Positions 17,387-26,955 of a stretch of DNA of 64,000 nt are shown here, one piece after another; position 1 is the first letter of the stretch, and each line of letters begins with the position of its first letter. Under the pieces are notes generated by a model, which had not been told where the DNA came from, did not search any database, and saw only the letters and a list, made by a program, of their open reading frames with translations. The DNA is from JALORV01 sp963766365 (GTDB taxonomy: Bacteria; Pseudomonadota; Gammaproteobacteria; Burkholderiales; Burkholderiaceae_F): assembly GCA_963766365.1 (NCBI GenBank), contig CAVXZK010000005.1, positions 335,543-399,542 of the forward strand. Direction: 5' to 3'. The position numbers were made by a program, and so were the translations under genes.

Positions 17387-18622
17387 ATGTCAGGCAAACG
17401 GCGAGTTGTTGTCACCGGCCTCGGGGTCATCAGTCCGCTTGGCAACGATGTACCCAGCACCTGGGCCGCGCTGCTCGCCGGGCGCTCGGGCATCGGTCCG
17501 ATCACGCGGTTCGACGCCTCCGCCCTGAACTGCCGCATCGCCGGTGAAGTCAAGGGCTTCGACGTCACGACAGTGATGTCGACCAAGGAGGCGCGCCATG
17601 TCGACACGTTCATCCACTACGGCGTCGCCGCGTCCGCCGAAGCGCTGAAGGACAGCGGCCTTGAGGTCAGTGATTCGAACCGGGATCGCATCGGTTGCGT
17701 GATCGGTTCCGGCATCGGCGGACTGCCGATGATCGAGGACAACCACTCGCAGTTGCTGAACCGTGGCGCGCGGCGCGTTTCGCCGTTCTTCGTACCGGGC
17801 TCGATCATCAACATGATCGCCGGCAGCGTGTCGATCCGCTACGGCCTGCGCGGGCCCAATCTCGCAATCGTCACCGCCTGCACGACTGGCCTGCATTCGG
17901 TCGGAGAGGCCGGTCGCCTGATCGAATACGGGGATGCCGACGCGATGATTGCCGGCGGTGCCGAAGCATCGACTTCGTCGCTCGGCGTGGCGGGCTTCGA
18001 CGCGATGAAGGCGATGTCTGCGCGCAATGACGATCCTGCGACCGCGAGCCGGCCGTTCGACAGGGACCGCGACGGCTTCGTGCTGGCCGAGGGTGCCGGC
18101 ATACTGGTGCTCGAGGAATACGAGCATGCGCGCCGCAGGGGCGCACGGATCTATTCTGAGCTGATCGGCTTTGGCATGAGCGCGGACGCACATCACATGA
18201 CGGCGCCCGACATGGATGGCCCGCGACGCTGCATGCTGGCGGCGCTGCGCAACGCCGGCGCCAACGCGGACGAAATCGACTACCTCAACGCCCACGGGAC
18301 ATCGACACCCCTAGGCGACATCAACGAGACCAAGGCGATCAAGGCAGCGCTCGGCGACCACGCGCGTTCGCTCGTCGTCAACTCGACCAAGTCGATGACG
18401 GGCCACCTGCTTGGCGGAGCGGGCGGCATCGAGTCGGTGTTCACGGTGCTTGCGGTCCATCACCAGGTCTCGCCACCGACGATCAATATCTTCAACCAGG
18501 ATCCGGAGTGCGATCTCGACTACTGCGCCAACACCGCGCGTGACCTGAAGATCGGTGTCGCACTCAAGAACTCGTTCGGTTTCGGCGGAACGAACGGCAC
18601 CCTGGTGTTCAAGCGGATCTGA
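17387..18622 (+). CDS. fabF: beta-ketoacyl-ACP synthase II FabF
   Basis: Elongation condensing enzyme, 411 residues. Catalytic Cys165 in VTACTTGLH, His in NAHGTSTPLGD and His in KSMTGHLLGGAG. N-terminus RRVVVTGLGVISPLG is typical. Follows acpP by 29 bases; the next gene starts immediately after its stop codon. Confidence 0.96.
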   Translation: MSGKRRVVVTGLGVISPLGNDVPSTWAALLAGRSGIGPITRFDASALNCRIAGEVKGFDVTTVMSTKEARHVDTFIHYGVAASAEALKDSGLEVSDSNRDRIGCVIGSGIGGLPMIEDNHSQLLNRGARRVSPFFVPGSIINMIAGSVSIRYGLRGPNLAIVTACTTGLHSVGEAGRLIEYGDADAMIAGGAEASTSSLGVAGFDAMKAMSARNDDPATASRPFDRDRDGFVLAEGAGILVLEEYEHARRRGARIYSELIGFGMSADAHHMTAPDMDGPRRCMLAALRNAGANADEIDYLNAHGTSTPLGDINETKAIKAALGDHARSLVVNSTKSMTGHLLGGAGGIESVFTVLAVHHQVSPPTINIFNQDPECDLDYCANTARDLKIGVALKNSFGFGGTNGTLVFKRI

Positions 18623-19090
18623 GTGATACTCGGCTGGACCGTCCTGCAGCCTTCGGCGCGGGAACGGCGGCTCCGGCTGGCAGCCATCGCGGCCGCCGCC
18701 ACGGTTGCCGCGGTGCTGGCGATCGCGGCGGTCGCCCTGGATCCACGCCATCCAGTGCGCGTTTGGGTCGCGGCCGGCTGGGGGGTGCGCGGGGCGTGCC
18801 AGGCGGCTGGGCGCCGCACGGAGGTGTCAATTGCATCCGATGGGGCGGTGCAGGCGCGGCCGCTGAACGGGAGGGGCTACGCCCTCGAAGCCGCAGTCCG
18901 TTGTGTCTTCGTCGCCCCATGGTTGATAACCTTGAAGTCCGGTGCCATGTTGGTTCCGGTCTGGCCAGATGCCCTGTCACCGGACGCATTACGGCGCCTG
19001 CACGCCTGTGCCCGCTGGGCCGGAACCGGCGGGCCGGCAGGGGCCAACAAGGACAAACGAACTGGAAACCACAATGACACGGCGCGCTGA
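18623..19090 (+). CDS. YgfX/CptA-like small membrane protein
   Basis: 155-residue protein with a hydrophobic N-terminal hairpin (about residues 20-55) and a C-terminal part with the pattern LITLKSGAMLVPVWPDALSPDALRRL (broken here only by spacing), resembling the YgfX (PF07254) family, known in E. coli as an inner-membrane protein linked to cell-division toxicity. GTG start directly after the fabF TGA. In betaproteobacteria a protein of this kind often sits between fabF and rpoE. The assignment rests on the C-terminal pattern and position. Confidence 0.55.
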   Translation: MILGWTVLQPSARERRLRLAAIAAAATVAAVLAIAAVALDPRHPVRVWVAAGWGVRGACQAAGRRTEVSIASDGAVQARPLNGRGYALEAAVRCVFVAPWLITLKSGAMLVPVWPDALSPDALRRLHACARWAGTGGPAGANKDKRTGNHNDTAR

Positions 19091-19161
19091 CGCCCAGCGC
19101 TGCACCTCGCAAACGACTCCGGGCGACCGGGGCTGCTGCAGTCCTGCGGCGGGGCCGGCGC

Positions 19162-19761
19162 ATGTCTGAGCGCGATGTCGACCAGCAGCTGGTACAGCGC
19201 GTGCAACGCGGCGAAAAGGCGGCGTTCGATCTGCTGGTCATCAAGTACCAGCGCAAGATCTTCCGGCTGCTGTCGCGGCTGATACGCGACCCGGCAGAGG
19301 TCGAGGACGTGGCGCAGGAAGCCTTCATCAAGGCCTACCGGGCGCTGCCGAATTTCCGTGGCGACAGCGCCTTCTATACGTGGCTGTACCGGATCGCGAT
19401 AAATACCGCCAAGAACTGGCTGGTATCCCAGGGCCGGCGTGCCCCGACCTCGACCGAGGCAGATATCGAAGAAGCTGAAACTTTTGACGACGGCGAGCAA
19501 CTAAGGGATCTGAACACGCCGGATGCGATGCTGCTGACCAAGCAGGTCGCCAATGCGGTGAACCGGGCGATCGACCAGCTTCCCGAGGATCTCAAGACCG
19601 CCATCGTGCTGCGCGAACTGGAGGGACTTAGCTATGAGGAAATCGCCGAGACGATGAATTGTCCGATCGGAACGGTGCGTTCGCGTATCTTCCGGGCGCG
19701 GGAAGCGATCGCCGAGGAGTTGCGGCCGGTGCTCAATACAACGAAGGATCAGCGGTGGTAG
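19162..19761 (+). CDS. rpoE: RNA polymerase sigma factor RpoE (AlgU)
   Basis: ECF sigma factor for extracytoplasmic stress. 199 residues: region 2 with DLLVIKYQRKIFRLL and DVAQEAFIKAYRAL, region 4 with LPEDLKTAIVLRELEGLSYE and CPIGTVRSRIFRARE. Followed by rseA and rseB (its negative regulators) and the mucD protease, the classic sigma-E operon. The downstream anti-sigma start lies 9 bases after its stop. Confidence 0.95.
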   Translation: MSERDVDQQLVQRVQRGEKAAFDLLVIKYQRKIFRLLSRLIRDPAEVEDVAQEAFIKAYRALPNFRGDSAFYTWLYRIAINTAKNWLVSQGRRAPTSTEADIEEAETFDDGEQLRDLNTPDAMLLTKQVANAVNRAIDQLPEDLKTAIVLRELEGLSYEEIAETMNCPIGTVRSRIFRAREAIAEELRPVLNTTKDQRW

Positions 19762-19769
19762 GTGGTGAG

Positions 19770-20354
19770 ATGAACAAGGCCCCTGTAGTGGCAGCCGTGC
19801 GCCCCGAATGTGAACTGCTGTCGAGCCTGATGGACGGTGAATTGAGTCCGGACGAAGCGAGCCGGCTGCTCGAATCGCTAGGCGCAGACACTCAATTGCG
19901 CAACCAGTGGATGGCGTATCACGTTGTGGGCGACGCGCTGCGGTCCAACGAAGTCGCGGCCGAGCATTCGACCGCCTTCTGCTCGCGCGTCGCGGATGCG
20001 ATAACTCGAGAGCCCACGGTGCTGGCGCCGCGCGCGACCACCCCCGTCGCGCCGCTGCGTCGTTATCTGGTGCCTGGCCTCGCCATGGCGGCCTCGGTCG
20101 CCGTCATTGGCTTTGTCGCCGTCCCATTGATGCAGACCTCCGCACCGACGTCGCCGGTGCAGCAGGCCACGGTGCAGCCCTCGATCACTCCGCCAACGGC
20201 AGAGGAAGGGGCCCGTCGTGCGGCAGCCACGGTAGCCAACGCGCGCGCGATGCAGGCGTATCTCGCGGCGCATCGCGAATTGACGACTGGAGTGGCACTG
20301 CCGCGCGCCACCCCGTACCTGCGGACTACGACCGAACAAGCCGAAGCCCGTTGA
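19770..20354 (+). CDS. rseA: anti-sigma-E factor RseA (MucA-like)
   Basis: Inner-membrane anti-sigma factor, 194 residues from ATG 19770. Cytoplasmic N-terminal RseA domain begins CELLSSLMDGELSPDEA; one transmembrane segment near residues 93-115 (LVPGLAMAASVAVIGFVAVP); an alanine-rich periplasmic tail. A longer frame upstream lies within rpoE and is rejected. Its stop overlaps the rseB start (TGATG). Confidence 0.9.
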   Translation: MNKAPVVAAVRPECELLSSLMDGELSPDEASRLLESLGADTQLRNQWMAYHVVGDALRSNEVAAEHSTAFCSRVADAITREPTVLAPRATTPVAPLRRYLVPGLAMAASVAVIGFVAVPLMQTSAPTSPVQQATVQPSITPPTAEEGARRAAATVANARAMQAYLAAHRELTTGVALPRATPYLRTTTEQAEAR

Positions 20355-21394
20355 TGCAGCACTTCCTTCTCGTACCGCGCCCTTCGGAGGCACTGAATCG
20401 CTGGCTGGCTGTGCTGATCTTCATCAGCGCTGCCGCGACGTCGTATGGCGCCCTAGCGCAGGACCGCAGCCGCATGCAGAGCGCCGCACCGGCCCGCTCC
20501 TCGCTGCAGTGGGTTCAGTCGATCCAGCAGGCGGCCGTGCGCGTGAACTACAGCGGCACGATCGTCTACCAGGCCGGCGGCGAGATGCGAACCTCGCGCA
20601 TCACCCATCTTTTCGACGGCGCACATTCGCACGAGCGCATCCAGACGATGGATGGCAAGCCGCGCGAGTACATCCGCCTGCGCACCGAGAACGACGATGA
20701 GGTGCGCTGCCTGATCCCGGAGTCGCGCCGCGTCATCGTCGAGCATCGGGCGGTCGAGGAGCCGTTTCCCGGCCTGATCGGCGCACCGGCCGAGGCGATA
20801 CTCGAGCGCTACGAGCTCAAGAGCGGCGAGGTGGAGCGGGTGGCCGGTGTCGAGTGCCAGGTCCTCGTGCTCGAACCTCGCGACCAGTTGCGCTACGGCT
20901 ATCGGCTGTGCGTCGACCGCGCTACCGGCCTGCTATTGAAGGCGCAGACAGTGGGCGAGCGGCATGAAGTGCTGGAACAGGTCGCGTTCACCGACATCCG
21001 CATCGGCGAGCGCATCGATCGGTCGCGACTGAAGCCGGCGTGGGCGACCGAAGGCTGGACCGTTGAGAGGAGCGATTACCGACGCGCCGACCCCGAGAAG
21101 GCCGGTTGGCTCGTCCCGGCGCCGGACGGTTTCCTCCGGACCAAGGAAGTACTGCGGCGGATGGGCACGGCCGACGCAATGCAGGTCGTCTTCAGTGACG
21201 GCCTGGCGACGATGTCGGTATTCATTGAGCCCTCGTCCGCGGGCACGCCGGTGGTCGACGAAGTGCAGATGATGGGACCGACGGCGGCCTATGCCCGCCG
21301 CCTCGGCGATGCCCTGGTCACGGTCATTGGCGAGGTGCCCCCGTCCGCGGTGCGGACGCTTGCAAAGTCGGTGGAGTTTCGTGGCCCGCGGTAG
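20354..21394 (+). CDS. rseB: sigma-E regulatory protein RseB (MucB)
   Basis: Periplasmic protein that binds RseA and protects it from proteolysis until envelope stress. 346 residues from ATG 20354, with an N-terminal signal sequence (LNRWLAVLIFISAAATSYGALAQ). The MucB/RseB N-terminal domain has the VNYSGTIVYQAGGEM and ITHLFDG segments. The frame extends upstream into rseA in shadow sequence, so the overlapping ATG is used. Confidence 0.92.
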   Translation: MQHFLLVPRPSEALNRWLAVLIFISAAATSYGALAQDRSRMQSAAPARSSLQWVQSIQQAAVRVNYSGTIVYQAGGEMRTSRITHLFDGAHSHERIQTMDGKPREYIRLRTENDDEVRCLIPESRRVIVEHRAVEEPFPGLIGAPAEAILERYELKSGEVERVAGVECQVLVLEPRDQLRYGYRLCVDRATGLLLKAQTVGERHEVLEQVAFTDIRIGERIDRSRLKPAWATEGWTVERSDYRRADPEKAGWLVPAPDGFLRTKEVLRRMGTADAMQVVFSDGLATMSVFIEPSSAGTPVVDEVQMMGPTAAYARRLGDALVTVIGEVPPSAVRTLAKSVEFRGPR

Positions 21395-21429
21395 GCGGGC
21401 CGATCATGCTCGTTGAGGAAGACAAAAGA

Positions 21430-22872
21430 ATGCTCAGAAGATTTGCTGCTGCCTTGTTTGCCCCTTTGCTGGTGCTGGCGACCCCGCTGCTTGCGCCGAC
21501 CGCGCAGGCGCAGGCGACCCAGGTATTGCCTGACTTTGCCGACCTCGCCGAACGGGCAGGTCCCGCGGTCGTGAACATCCGCACCACCGCCCGCGTCGCG
21601 GCCAACGCTGGTGCGCTGCCGTTCCCGGACATCGACGAGAACGACCCGATGTACGAGTTCTTCCGGCGTTTCTTTCCGAATCCCCCGCAGCAAGGGCCGC
21701 GGCAGGGGCCCAACCAGGGGCCACGCCGTGATGTGCCGCGCGGGCTTGGATCAGGCTTCATCATTTCCGCCGACGGCTATGTGCTGACGAACGCGCACGT
21801 GGTGGAAGGCGCCGACGACATCACGGTCACGCTCGCCGACCGCCGGGAGTTCAAGGGCAAGGTGATGGGGGCGGACCGCCGCACTGACGTTGCACTCGTG
21901 AAAATCGAGGCGACCGGCCTGCCTAGCATCAAGATCGGCGATCCCAACAAGGTACGCGTTGGCGAATGGGTCGCCGCCATCGGCTCCCCCTTTGGCCTTG
22001 AGAACACGGTGACGGCCGGCATCGTCAGCGCGAAGGCTCGCGAAACCGGGGAATTTCTGCCATTCATCCAGACCGACGTCGCCGTGAACCCCGGCAATTC
22101 CGGCGGACCGCTGCTCAACATGCGGGGCGAAGTCATCGGCATCAACTCGCAGATCTTTACGACGTCGGGGGGCTACAACGGAATTTCCTTTGCCATTCCG
22201 ATTGACGAGGCGATGAGCGTGCAGCAGCAGTTGCGCGCCGGTGGCCGCGTGATCCGCGGGCGCATCGGCGTGGGGATCGAAGGCGTGTCGCGCGAGGTTG
22301 CGGAGGCGATCGGTCTCGGCGCACCGCCGCGCGGCGCCATGGTGAACTCGGTGGAGAAGGACGGGCCTGCCGCCAAGGCCGGCCTGGAACCCGGTGACGT
22401 CATCCTGCGCTTCGATGGTCGGGCGATCGAGCGGTCGAGCGACCTGCCGCGCATCGTGGGCGGCACCAAGCCCGGCACCAATTCGACGGTGACCGTGTTC
22501 CGCAAGGGCGCGCAACGCGACCTCAAGGTGCAGGTGGCCGAGATGCCGCAGGACCGTCCACGCAACGCGCGCACGACGGAGACTCCGAAGCCGGCGGCGC
22601 CGGCAAATGCCCTCGGACTGGGAGTGTCCGACGTGTCGGCCGAGAAAATGAAAGAACTCGGCATCAATGGGGGCATCCAGGTCGACGCGGTCGACGGACT
22701 CGCGGCGTCGGCGGGACTGCGACCGGGCGACATCATCACTCAGATGAACAGTACCGACGTACAGAACGCGCGCCAGTTCAACGAGGCCGTCGCCAAGCTC
22801 GATCCGAAGAAGGATGTTGCGGTGCTCGTGCGTCGTGGCGAGGCGTCGCGGTACGTGATCATCCGCCGCTGA
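21430..22872 (+). CDS. mucD: DegP/MucD-family periplasmic serine protease
   Basis: HtrA-type protease/chaperone, 480 residues from ATG 21430, chosen because GAGGAAG lies 8 bases upstream and the signal peptide (ending AQAQA) begins there; a start at 21406 is possible. Catalytic His in TNAHVV, Asp in RRTDVALVKI, Ser in GNSGGPLL. Two PDZ domains follow (GARPRGAMV-like region about residues 285-375, and the C-terminal 100 residues). A proline/glutamine-rich loop precedes the protease core. Last gene of the sigma-E operon. Confidence 0.93.
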   Translation: MLRRFAAALFAPLLVLATPLLAPTAQAQATQVLPDFADLAERAGPAVVNIRTTARVAANAGALPFPDIDENDPMYEFFRRFFPNPPQQGPRQGPNQGPRRDVPRGLGSGFIISADGYVLTNAHVVEGADDITVTLADRREFKGKVMGADRRTDVALVKIEATGLPSIKIGDPNKVRVGEWVAAIGSPFGLENTVTAGIVSAKARETGEFLPFIQTDVAVNPGNSGGPLLNMRGEVIGINSQIFTTSGGYNGISFAIPIDEAMSVQQQLRAGGRVIRGRIGVGIEGVSREVAEAIGLGAPPRGAMVNSVEKDGPAAKAGLEPGDVILRFDGRAIERSSDLPRIVGGTKPGTNSTVTVFRKGAQRDLKVQVAEMPQDRPRNARTTETPKPAAPANALGLGVSDVSAEKMKELGINGGIQVDAVDGLAASAGLRPGDIITQMNSTDVQNARQFNEAVAKLDPKKDVAVLVRRGEASRYVIIRR

Positions 22873-22886
22873 CAAGGCCATGACGC

Positions 22887-22908
22887 GGTCGCGGTAAAAT
22901 CCGCGACC
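22887..22908 (+). promoter_or_regulatory. perfect inverted repeat around a TAAAAT -10-like hexamer
   Basis: GGTCGCGG, TAAAAT, CCGCGACC: an 8-bp exact inverted repeat whose centre is a -10-like hexamer. It lies between mucD and lepA. It could be a promoter with an operator laid over its -10 box, or simply a hairpin. Confidence 0.4.
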
Positions 22909-22920
22909 GTACCGACAGTA

Positions 22921-22953
22921 GGGGGTGTGCCTTGCGGTCACCCCCTTTTCTTT
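22921..22953 (+). terminator. intrinsic-terminator-like hairpin before lepA
   Basis: GGGGGTG (22921-22927) pairs with CACCCCC (22939-22945) across an 11-base loop and is followed at once by TTTTCTTT. It lies downstream of the TAAAAT element and 82 bases before the lepA start, so it would end mucD transcripts or act as a leader attenuator for lepA-lepB. Confidence 0.55.
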
Positions 22954-23034
22954 GCCCTCGACTGGGGCTGCCCGCAACCGGCCCCTCGGAAGGGCCCCTT
23001 GGACCACCTGACTGCTCGGTTCAGCGCACAACGC

Positions 23035-24828
23035 ATGCAGCACATCCGCAATTTTTCCATCATCGCGCACATCGACCACGGCAAGTCGACGCTCGCGGAT
23101 CGCCTGATCCAGCGCTGCGGCGGCCTGTCCGATCGCGAGATGGAGGCGCAGGTGCTGGACTCGATGGATCTCGAGCGCGAGCGCGGCATAACGATCAAGG
23201 CGCAGACCGCCGCGCTCGAATACACCGCGGCCAACGGGCAGAAGTACAACCTGAACCTGATCGATACGCCAGGACACGTCGACTTCAGCTACGAAGTCAG
23301 CCGGTCGCTGTCGGCCTGCGAAGGCGCGCTGCTCGTCGTCGACGCCTCTCAGGGCGTCGAAGCACAGACGGTTGCCAACTGCTACACCGCCATCGAGCTC
23401 GGTGTCGAGGTGCTGCCGATCCTCAACAAGATGGACCTGGCGTCGGCCAACGCCGAAGAAGCGCGCGCCGAGATCGAGGACGTGATCGGCCTCGACGCCC
23501 ATGACGCCATTCTCGCCAGTGCCAAGACCGGCATGGGCCTCGAGGACATCCTCGAACGCATCATCGAGCGCGTTCCGCCACCGAAAGGCGATCCGACCGC
23601 GCCGCTGCAGGCGCTGATCATCGACTCTTGGTTCGACAACTACGTTGGCGTCGTGATGCTGGTCCGGGTCATCAACGGGGTGATCAGGCCGAAGGACAAG
23701 ATCCTGCTGATGGCCAGCGGCGCCACCCACCTGGTCGAACAGGTCGGCGTGTTCACGCCGAAGTCGCGCGGCCGTGAACTGCTGTCGGCGGGCGAGGTCG
23801 GCTTCGTGATCTCGGGCATCAAGGAACTGCGCGACGCGCATGTGGGCGACACGGTGACGCATGCAGGCAAGCCCGCCAGCGAACCGCTACCCGGCTTCAA
23901 GGAAGTGAAGTCACAGGTGTTCGCGGGACTGTTCCCGGTCGAGTCCAATCAGTACGAGGCGTTGCGCGACGCACTGACCAAGCTGCAGCTGAACGACGCC
24001 TCGCTGCACTTCGAGCCCGAGGTATCGCAGGCGCTCGGCTTCGGCTTCCGCTGCGGCTTCCTCGGGCTGCTGCACATGGACATCGTGCAGGAGCGGCTGG
24101 AGCGCGAATACGACATGGACCTCATCACCACCGCGCCGTCGGTGGTCTATGAGGTCCTGCTGCGCGACGGTACCGTCGTGTCGGTCGAGAACCCATCGAA
24201 GATGCCCGACCCGGCCCGGATCGAGGAGATCCGCGAGCCTATCGTCGACGTCACGATCTTCGTGCCGCAGGAGTTTGTTGGCCAGGTAATCACGCTATGC
24301 ATCGGCAAGCGGGGCGTTCAGACCGACCTCACGTATCACAGCCGCCACGTGATCCTGAAGTACGAGTTGCCGCTGGCCGAGATCGTGATGGACTTCTTCG
24401 ACAAGCTGAAGTCGGTGTCGCGCGGCTATGCGTCGATGGATTACGAGTTCAAGGAATACCGCGCGGCCGACGTCGTCAAGGTCGACATGCTGATCAATGG
24501 TGACCGCGTCGACGCGCTGTCCGTCATCGTGCACCGCGCCAACGCGACCTACCGCGGCCGGGAAGTGACCGCCAAGATGCGCAAACTGATCCCGCGGCAG
24601 ATGTACGACGTAGCGATCCAGGCGTCGATCGGCGCCAACATCATCGCGCGCGAGGACGTCAAGGCGCTGCGCAAGAACGTGCTGGCCAAGTGCTATGGCG
24701 GCGACATCACGCGCAAGAAAAAGCTGCTTGAGAAGCAGAAGGCCGGCAAGAAGCGCATGAAACAGGTCGGCACGGTCGAAATCCCGCAGGAAGCCTTCCT
24801 CGCGATATTGCAGGTAGAAGACAAATGA
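23035..24828 (+). CDS. lepA: elongation factor 4 (LepA)
   Basis: Ribosome-associated translational GTPase. 597 residues from ATG 23035, matching the usual length (E. coli 599); in-frame codons further upstream are leader sequence. G1 is AHIDHGKST, G3 DTPGH, G4 NKMD. The LepA-specific C-terminal domain ends in a basic segment with KKKLLEKQKAGKKRMK. The stop overlaps the lepB start (ATGA), the standard lepA-lepB operon. Confidence 0.97.
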   Translation: MQHIRNFSIIAHIDHGKSTLADRLIQRCGGLSDREMEAQVLDSMDLERERGITIKAQTAALEYTAANGQKYNLNLIDTPGHVDFSYEVSRSLSACEGALLVVDASQGVEAQTVANCYTAIELGVEVLPILNKMDLASANAEEARAEIEDVIGLDAHDAILASAKTGMGLEDILERIIERVPPPKGDPTAPLQALIIDSWFDNYVGVVMLVRVINGVIRPKDKILLMASGATHLVEQVGVFTPKSRGRELLSAGEVGFVISGIKELRDAHVGDTVTHAGKPASEPLPGFKEVKSQVFAGLFPVESNQYEALRDALTKLQLNDASLHFEPEVSQALGFGFRCGFLGLLHMDIVQERLEREYDMDLITTAPSVVYEVLLRDGTVVSVENPSKMPDPARIEEIREPIVDVTIFVPQEFVGQVITLCIGKRGVQTDLTYHSRHVILKYELPLAEIVMDFFDKLKSVSRGYASMDYEFKEYRAADVVKVDMLINGDRVDALSVIVHRANATYRGREVTAKMRKLIPRQMYDVAIQASIGANIIAREDVKALRKNVLAKCYGGDITRKKKLLEKQKAGKKRMKQVGTVEIPQEAFLAILQVEDK

Positions 24829-25715
24829 ACTTTGCGTTGATCCTGTTCGTCCTCACCATATTCACCGGCGTGCTCTGGGTGGCGGACAAGCTGGTGTTCG
24901 CCAGGCAACGGCGCGAGAAGGCGGCGCGCCTGCTGGCGGATTTCGACCAGCGCAACGCGGCTGCACTGACGCGCAAGGAGCCGATCGTCGAGCAGGAGCG
25001 CCGCAGCCTCGAAGAGGGGGCGACGCGCCAGCCAGCCTGGCTCGAATACACCGCGAGCTTCTTCCCGGTCATCCTGCTGGTCTTCATGCTGCGGTCGTTC
25101 CTGTACGAGCCGTTCCGCATCCCATCAGGATCGATGCTGCCGACGCTGGAGGTGGGCGATCTCATCCTGGTCAACAAGTACCAGTACGGCATCCGCCTGC
25201 CGGTCATCAACAAGAAGGTGATCGAGATCGGGCAGCCGAAGCGCGGCGACGTGATGGTGTTCCGCTTCCCGCTCAATCCGTCGCAGGACTACATCAAGCG
25301 GGTGGTCGGGCTGCCGGGGGACCGCATCGAATACATCAACAAGCGCCTGACGATCAATGGCAAGGAAGTGCCGCTCGGGAAGCTCGACAGTTACTACGAT
25401 CCGGACCGGCTGCAGTATTACCTGCAGTTCCAGGAGCAGCTCGGCGAGGTCCAGCACCGGATCATCGTCCACGAGTCGGCGCCGGCCGGCCTCGGCGGCG
25501 GATTTCCGAACACTCACCCCGGCGCCTGTCAATACAGCGGTAGCGGAATCGTGTGTACCGTGCCGGCCGGGCACTATTTCATGATGGGTGACAATCGCGA
25601 TAACAGCGAGGACAGCCGGTTCTGGGGGTTCGTCCCTGACGAAAACATTGTCGGCCGAGCCTTCCTCATCTGGATGAACTTTGGCAATATCGGGCGGATC
25701 GGCGGTTTCAATTAG
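24825..25715 (+). CDS. lepB: signal peptidase I
   Basis: Inner-membrane protease that removes signal peptides. 296 residues; two transmembrane segments (about residues 3-21 and 76-93). Catalytic Ser103 in IPSGSMLPTL and Lys158 in DYIKRVVGLPGD, then GDNRDNSEDSRFWG. Overlaps lepA by 4 bases. Confidence 0.95.
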   Translation: MNFALILFVLTIFTGVLWVADKLVFARQRREKAARLLADFDQRNAAALTRKEPIVEQERRSLEEGATRQPAWLEYTASFFPVILLVFMLRSFLYEPFRIPSGSMLPTLEVGDLILVNKYQYGIRLPVINKKVIEIGQPKRGDVMVFRFPLNPSQDYIKRVVGLPGDRIEYINKRLTINGKEVPLGKLDSYYDPDRLQYYLQFQEQLGEVQHRIIVHESAPAGLGGGFPNTHPGACQYSGSGIVCTVPAGHYFMMGDNRDNSEDSRFWGFVPDENIVGRAFLIWMNFGNIGRIGGFN

Positions 25716-25752
25716 TGCCGGATCAGCTCAAGTCACTGAAAAGAAAGGAAAA

Positions 25753-26139
25753 ATGAAAAATCGACGAACTCCCCGTCGGCAGCGCGGACTCAGCATCATC
25801 GGCCTCATCTTCATCGGGCTGATCGTGGTGGGCCTGCTGGCAATCGGTTTCCGGATCGTGCCCTCGGTGATCGAGTACATCGCCATCGAGCGCGCGGTCC
25901 AGAAGATCAAGAACGAAGGACGCACAGTCCCCGAGATCCGGGCGGCATTCGGTCGACATGCGACGATCGACGACATCACGTCGATCAACGAGGCGGACCT
26001 GGACATCACGAAGGAGGGTGACCAGGTCGTGATCAGCTACGCGTACCAGAAGAAGATCCCGATCATGGACAACGTGTCCATTGTGATCGACTACGCCGGT
26101 ACGACACGCGACCGCCAGCAGCGCCGCGCGGTGCCGTGA
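25753..26139 (+). CDS. DUF4845 membrane-anchored protein
   Basis: 128-residue protein starting at ATG 25753 with AAGAAAGGAA just upstream. The N-terminus RRQRGLSIIGLIFIGLIVVG resembles a type IV pilin-like N-terminal segment with one transmembrane helix; the remainder is a small soluble domain. Proteins of this family sit between lepB and rnc in betaproteobacteria. Function unknown. Confidence 0.85.
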   Translation: MKNRRTPRRQRGLSIIGLIFIGLIVVGLLAIGFRIVPSVIEYIAIERAVQKIKNEGRTVPEIRAAFGRHATIDDITSINEADLDITKEGDQVVISYAYQKKIPIMDNVSIVIDYAGTTRDRQQRRAVP

Positions 26140-26163
26140 TCGGCCCGCCGAGGACCGGGACCC

Positions 26164-26955
26164 ATGGAACTGCTGGCGCTTGAAGAGCGCCTCGGCTACA
26201 CCTTCGTTCAGCACACGCTGCTCGAGCAGGCGGTCACGCATCGCAGCCACGGCGCGATCCACAACGAGCGCCTCGAGTTTCTTGGCGACGCGGTGCTGAA
26301 CTGCGCGATCGCGCAGATCCTGTTCCAGAAGTACGTGCGGCTCGACGAGGGCGATTTATCGCGACTGCGTGCCAACCTGGTCAAGCAGCAATCGCTGGCC
26401 GACATAGCGGAGCGCGTCGTGCTGTCCGACTTCCTGCGGCTGGGCGAAGGCGAGATGAAGAGCGGCGGCTTCCGCCGGCCCTCGATCCTGGCTGACACGA
26501 TGGAAGCGATCTTTGGCGCCATTTTCCTGGACAGCGGGTTCGACGCGGCACGCAACGTCATCGGCAAGCTGTTCGACCCGGTGCTGAAGACGGTCGATCC
26601 GAAAACGCTGGGCAAAGACAGCAAGACACTGCTGCAGGAGTACCTGCAGGGCAAGCGCATCGCTTTGCCCGTCTACACCGTGGTCGAGACGCGCGGCGCC
26701 GCGCACAACCAGGAATTCGAGGTCGAGTGCTCGATCCCGAAGCTGGAAATCAGCGTGCGCGGTACCGGCCGGAGCCGCCGTGCGGCAGAACAGTCCGCCG
26801 CCAAGCACGCGTTCGAAGCGGCCCAGCATGCGATCCACCTCGGACGCCGCACTCGCAAGAAGCCGGCTGCCGCACCCAACGCGCGCGAGCCGGGTTCGGA
26901 ACCCAAGACGCCGCAGGCCGCACCGGATACGGTTACGACCAGCGATCCGGCCTGA
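26164..26955 (+). CDS. rnc: ribonuclease III
   Basis: Double-strand-specific endoribonuclease for rRNA processing. 263 residues. Signature ERLEFLGDAVL carries the metal-binding acidic residues; the second acidic cluster lies in LADTMEAIFGAIFLD. Double-stranded RNA-binding domain about residues 155-225 (EYLQGKRIALPVYTV to RRAAEQSAAKHAFE), then a proline/alanine-rich tail. Overlaps the era start by one base. Confidence 0.96.
   Translation: MELLALEERLGYTFVQHTLLEQAVTHRSHGAIHNERLEFLGDAVLNCAIAQILFQKYVRLDEGDLSRLRANLVKQQSLADIAERVVLSDFLRLGEGEMKSGGFRRPSILADTMEAIFGAIFLDSGFDAARNVIGKLFDPVLKTVDPKTLGKDSKTLLQEYLQGKRIALPVYTVVETRGAAHNQEFEVECSIPKLEISVRGTGRSRRAAEQSAAKHAFEAAQHAIHLGRRTRKKPAAAPNAREPGSEPKTPQAAPDTVTTSDPA

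Noticed and set aside
21751..23862. 703-codon minus-strand open frame
   Set aside because: Antisense across mucD and lepA, both with intact catalytic motifs; a shadow of third-position GC bias.
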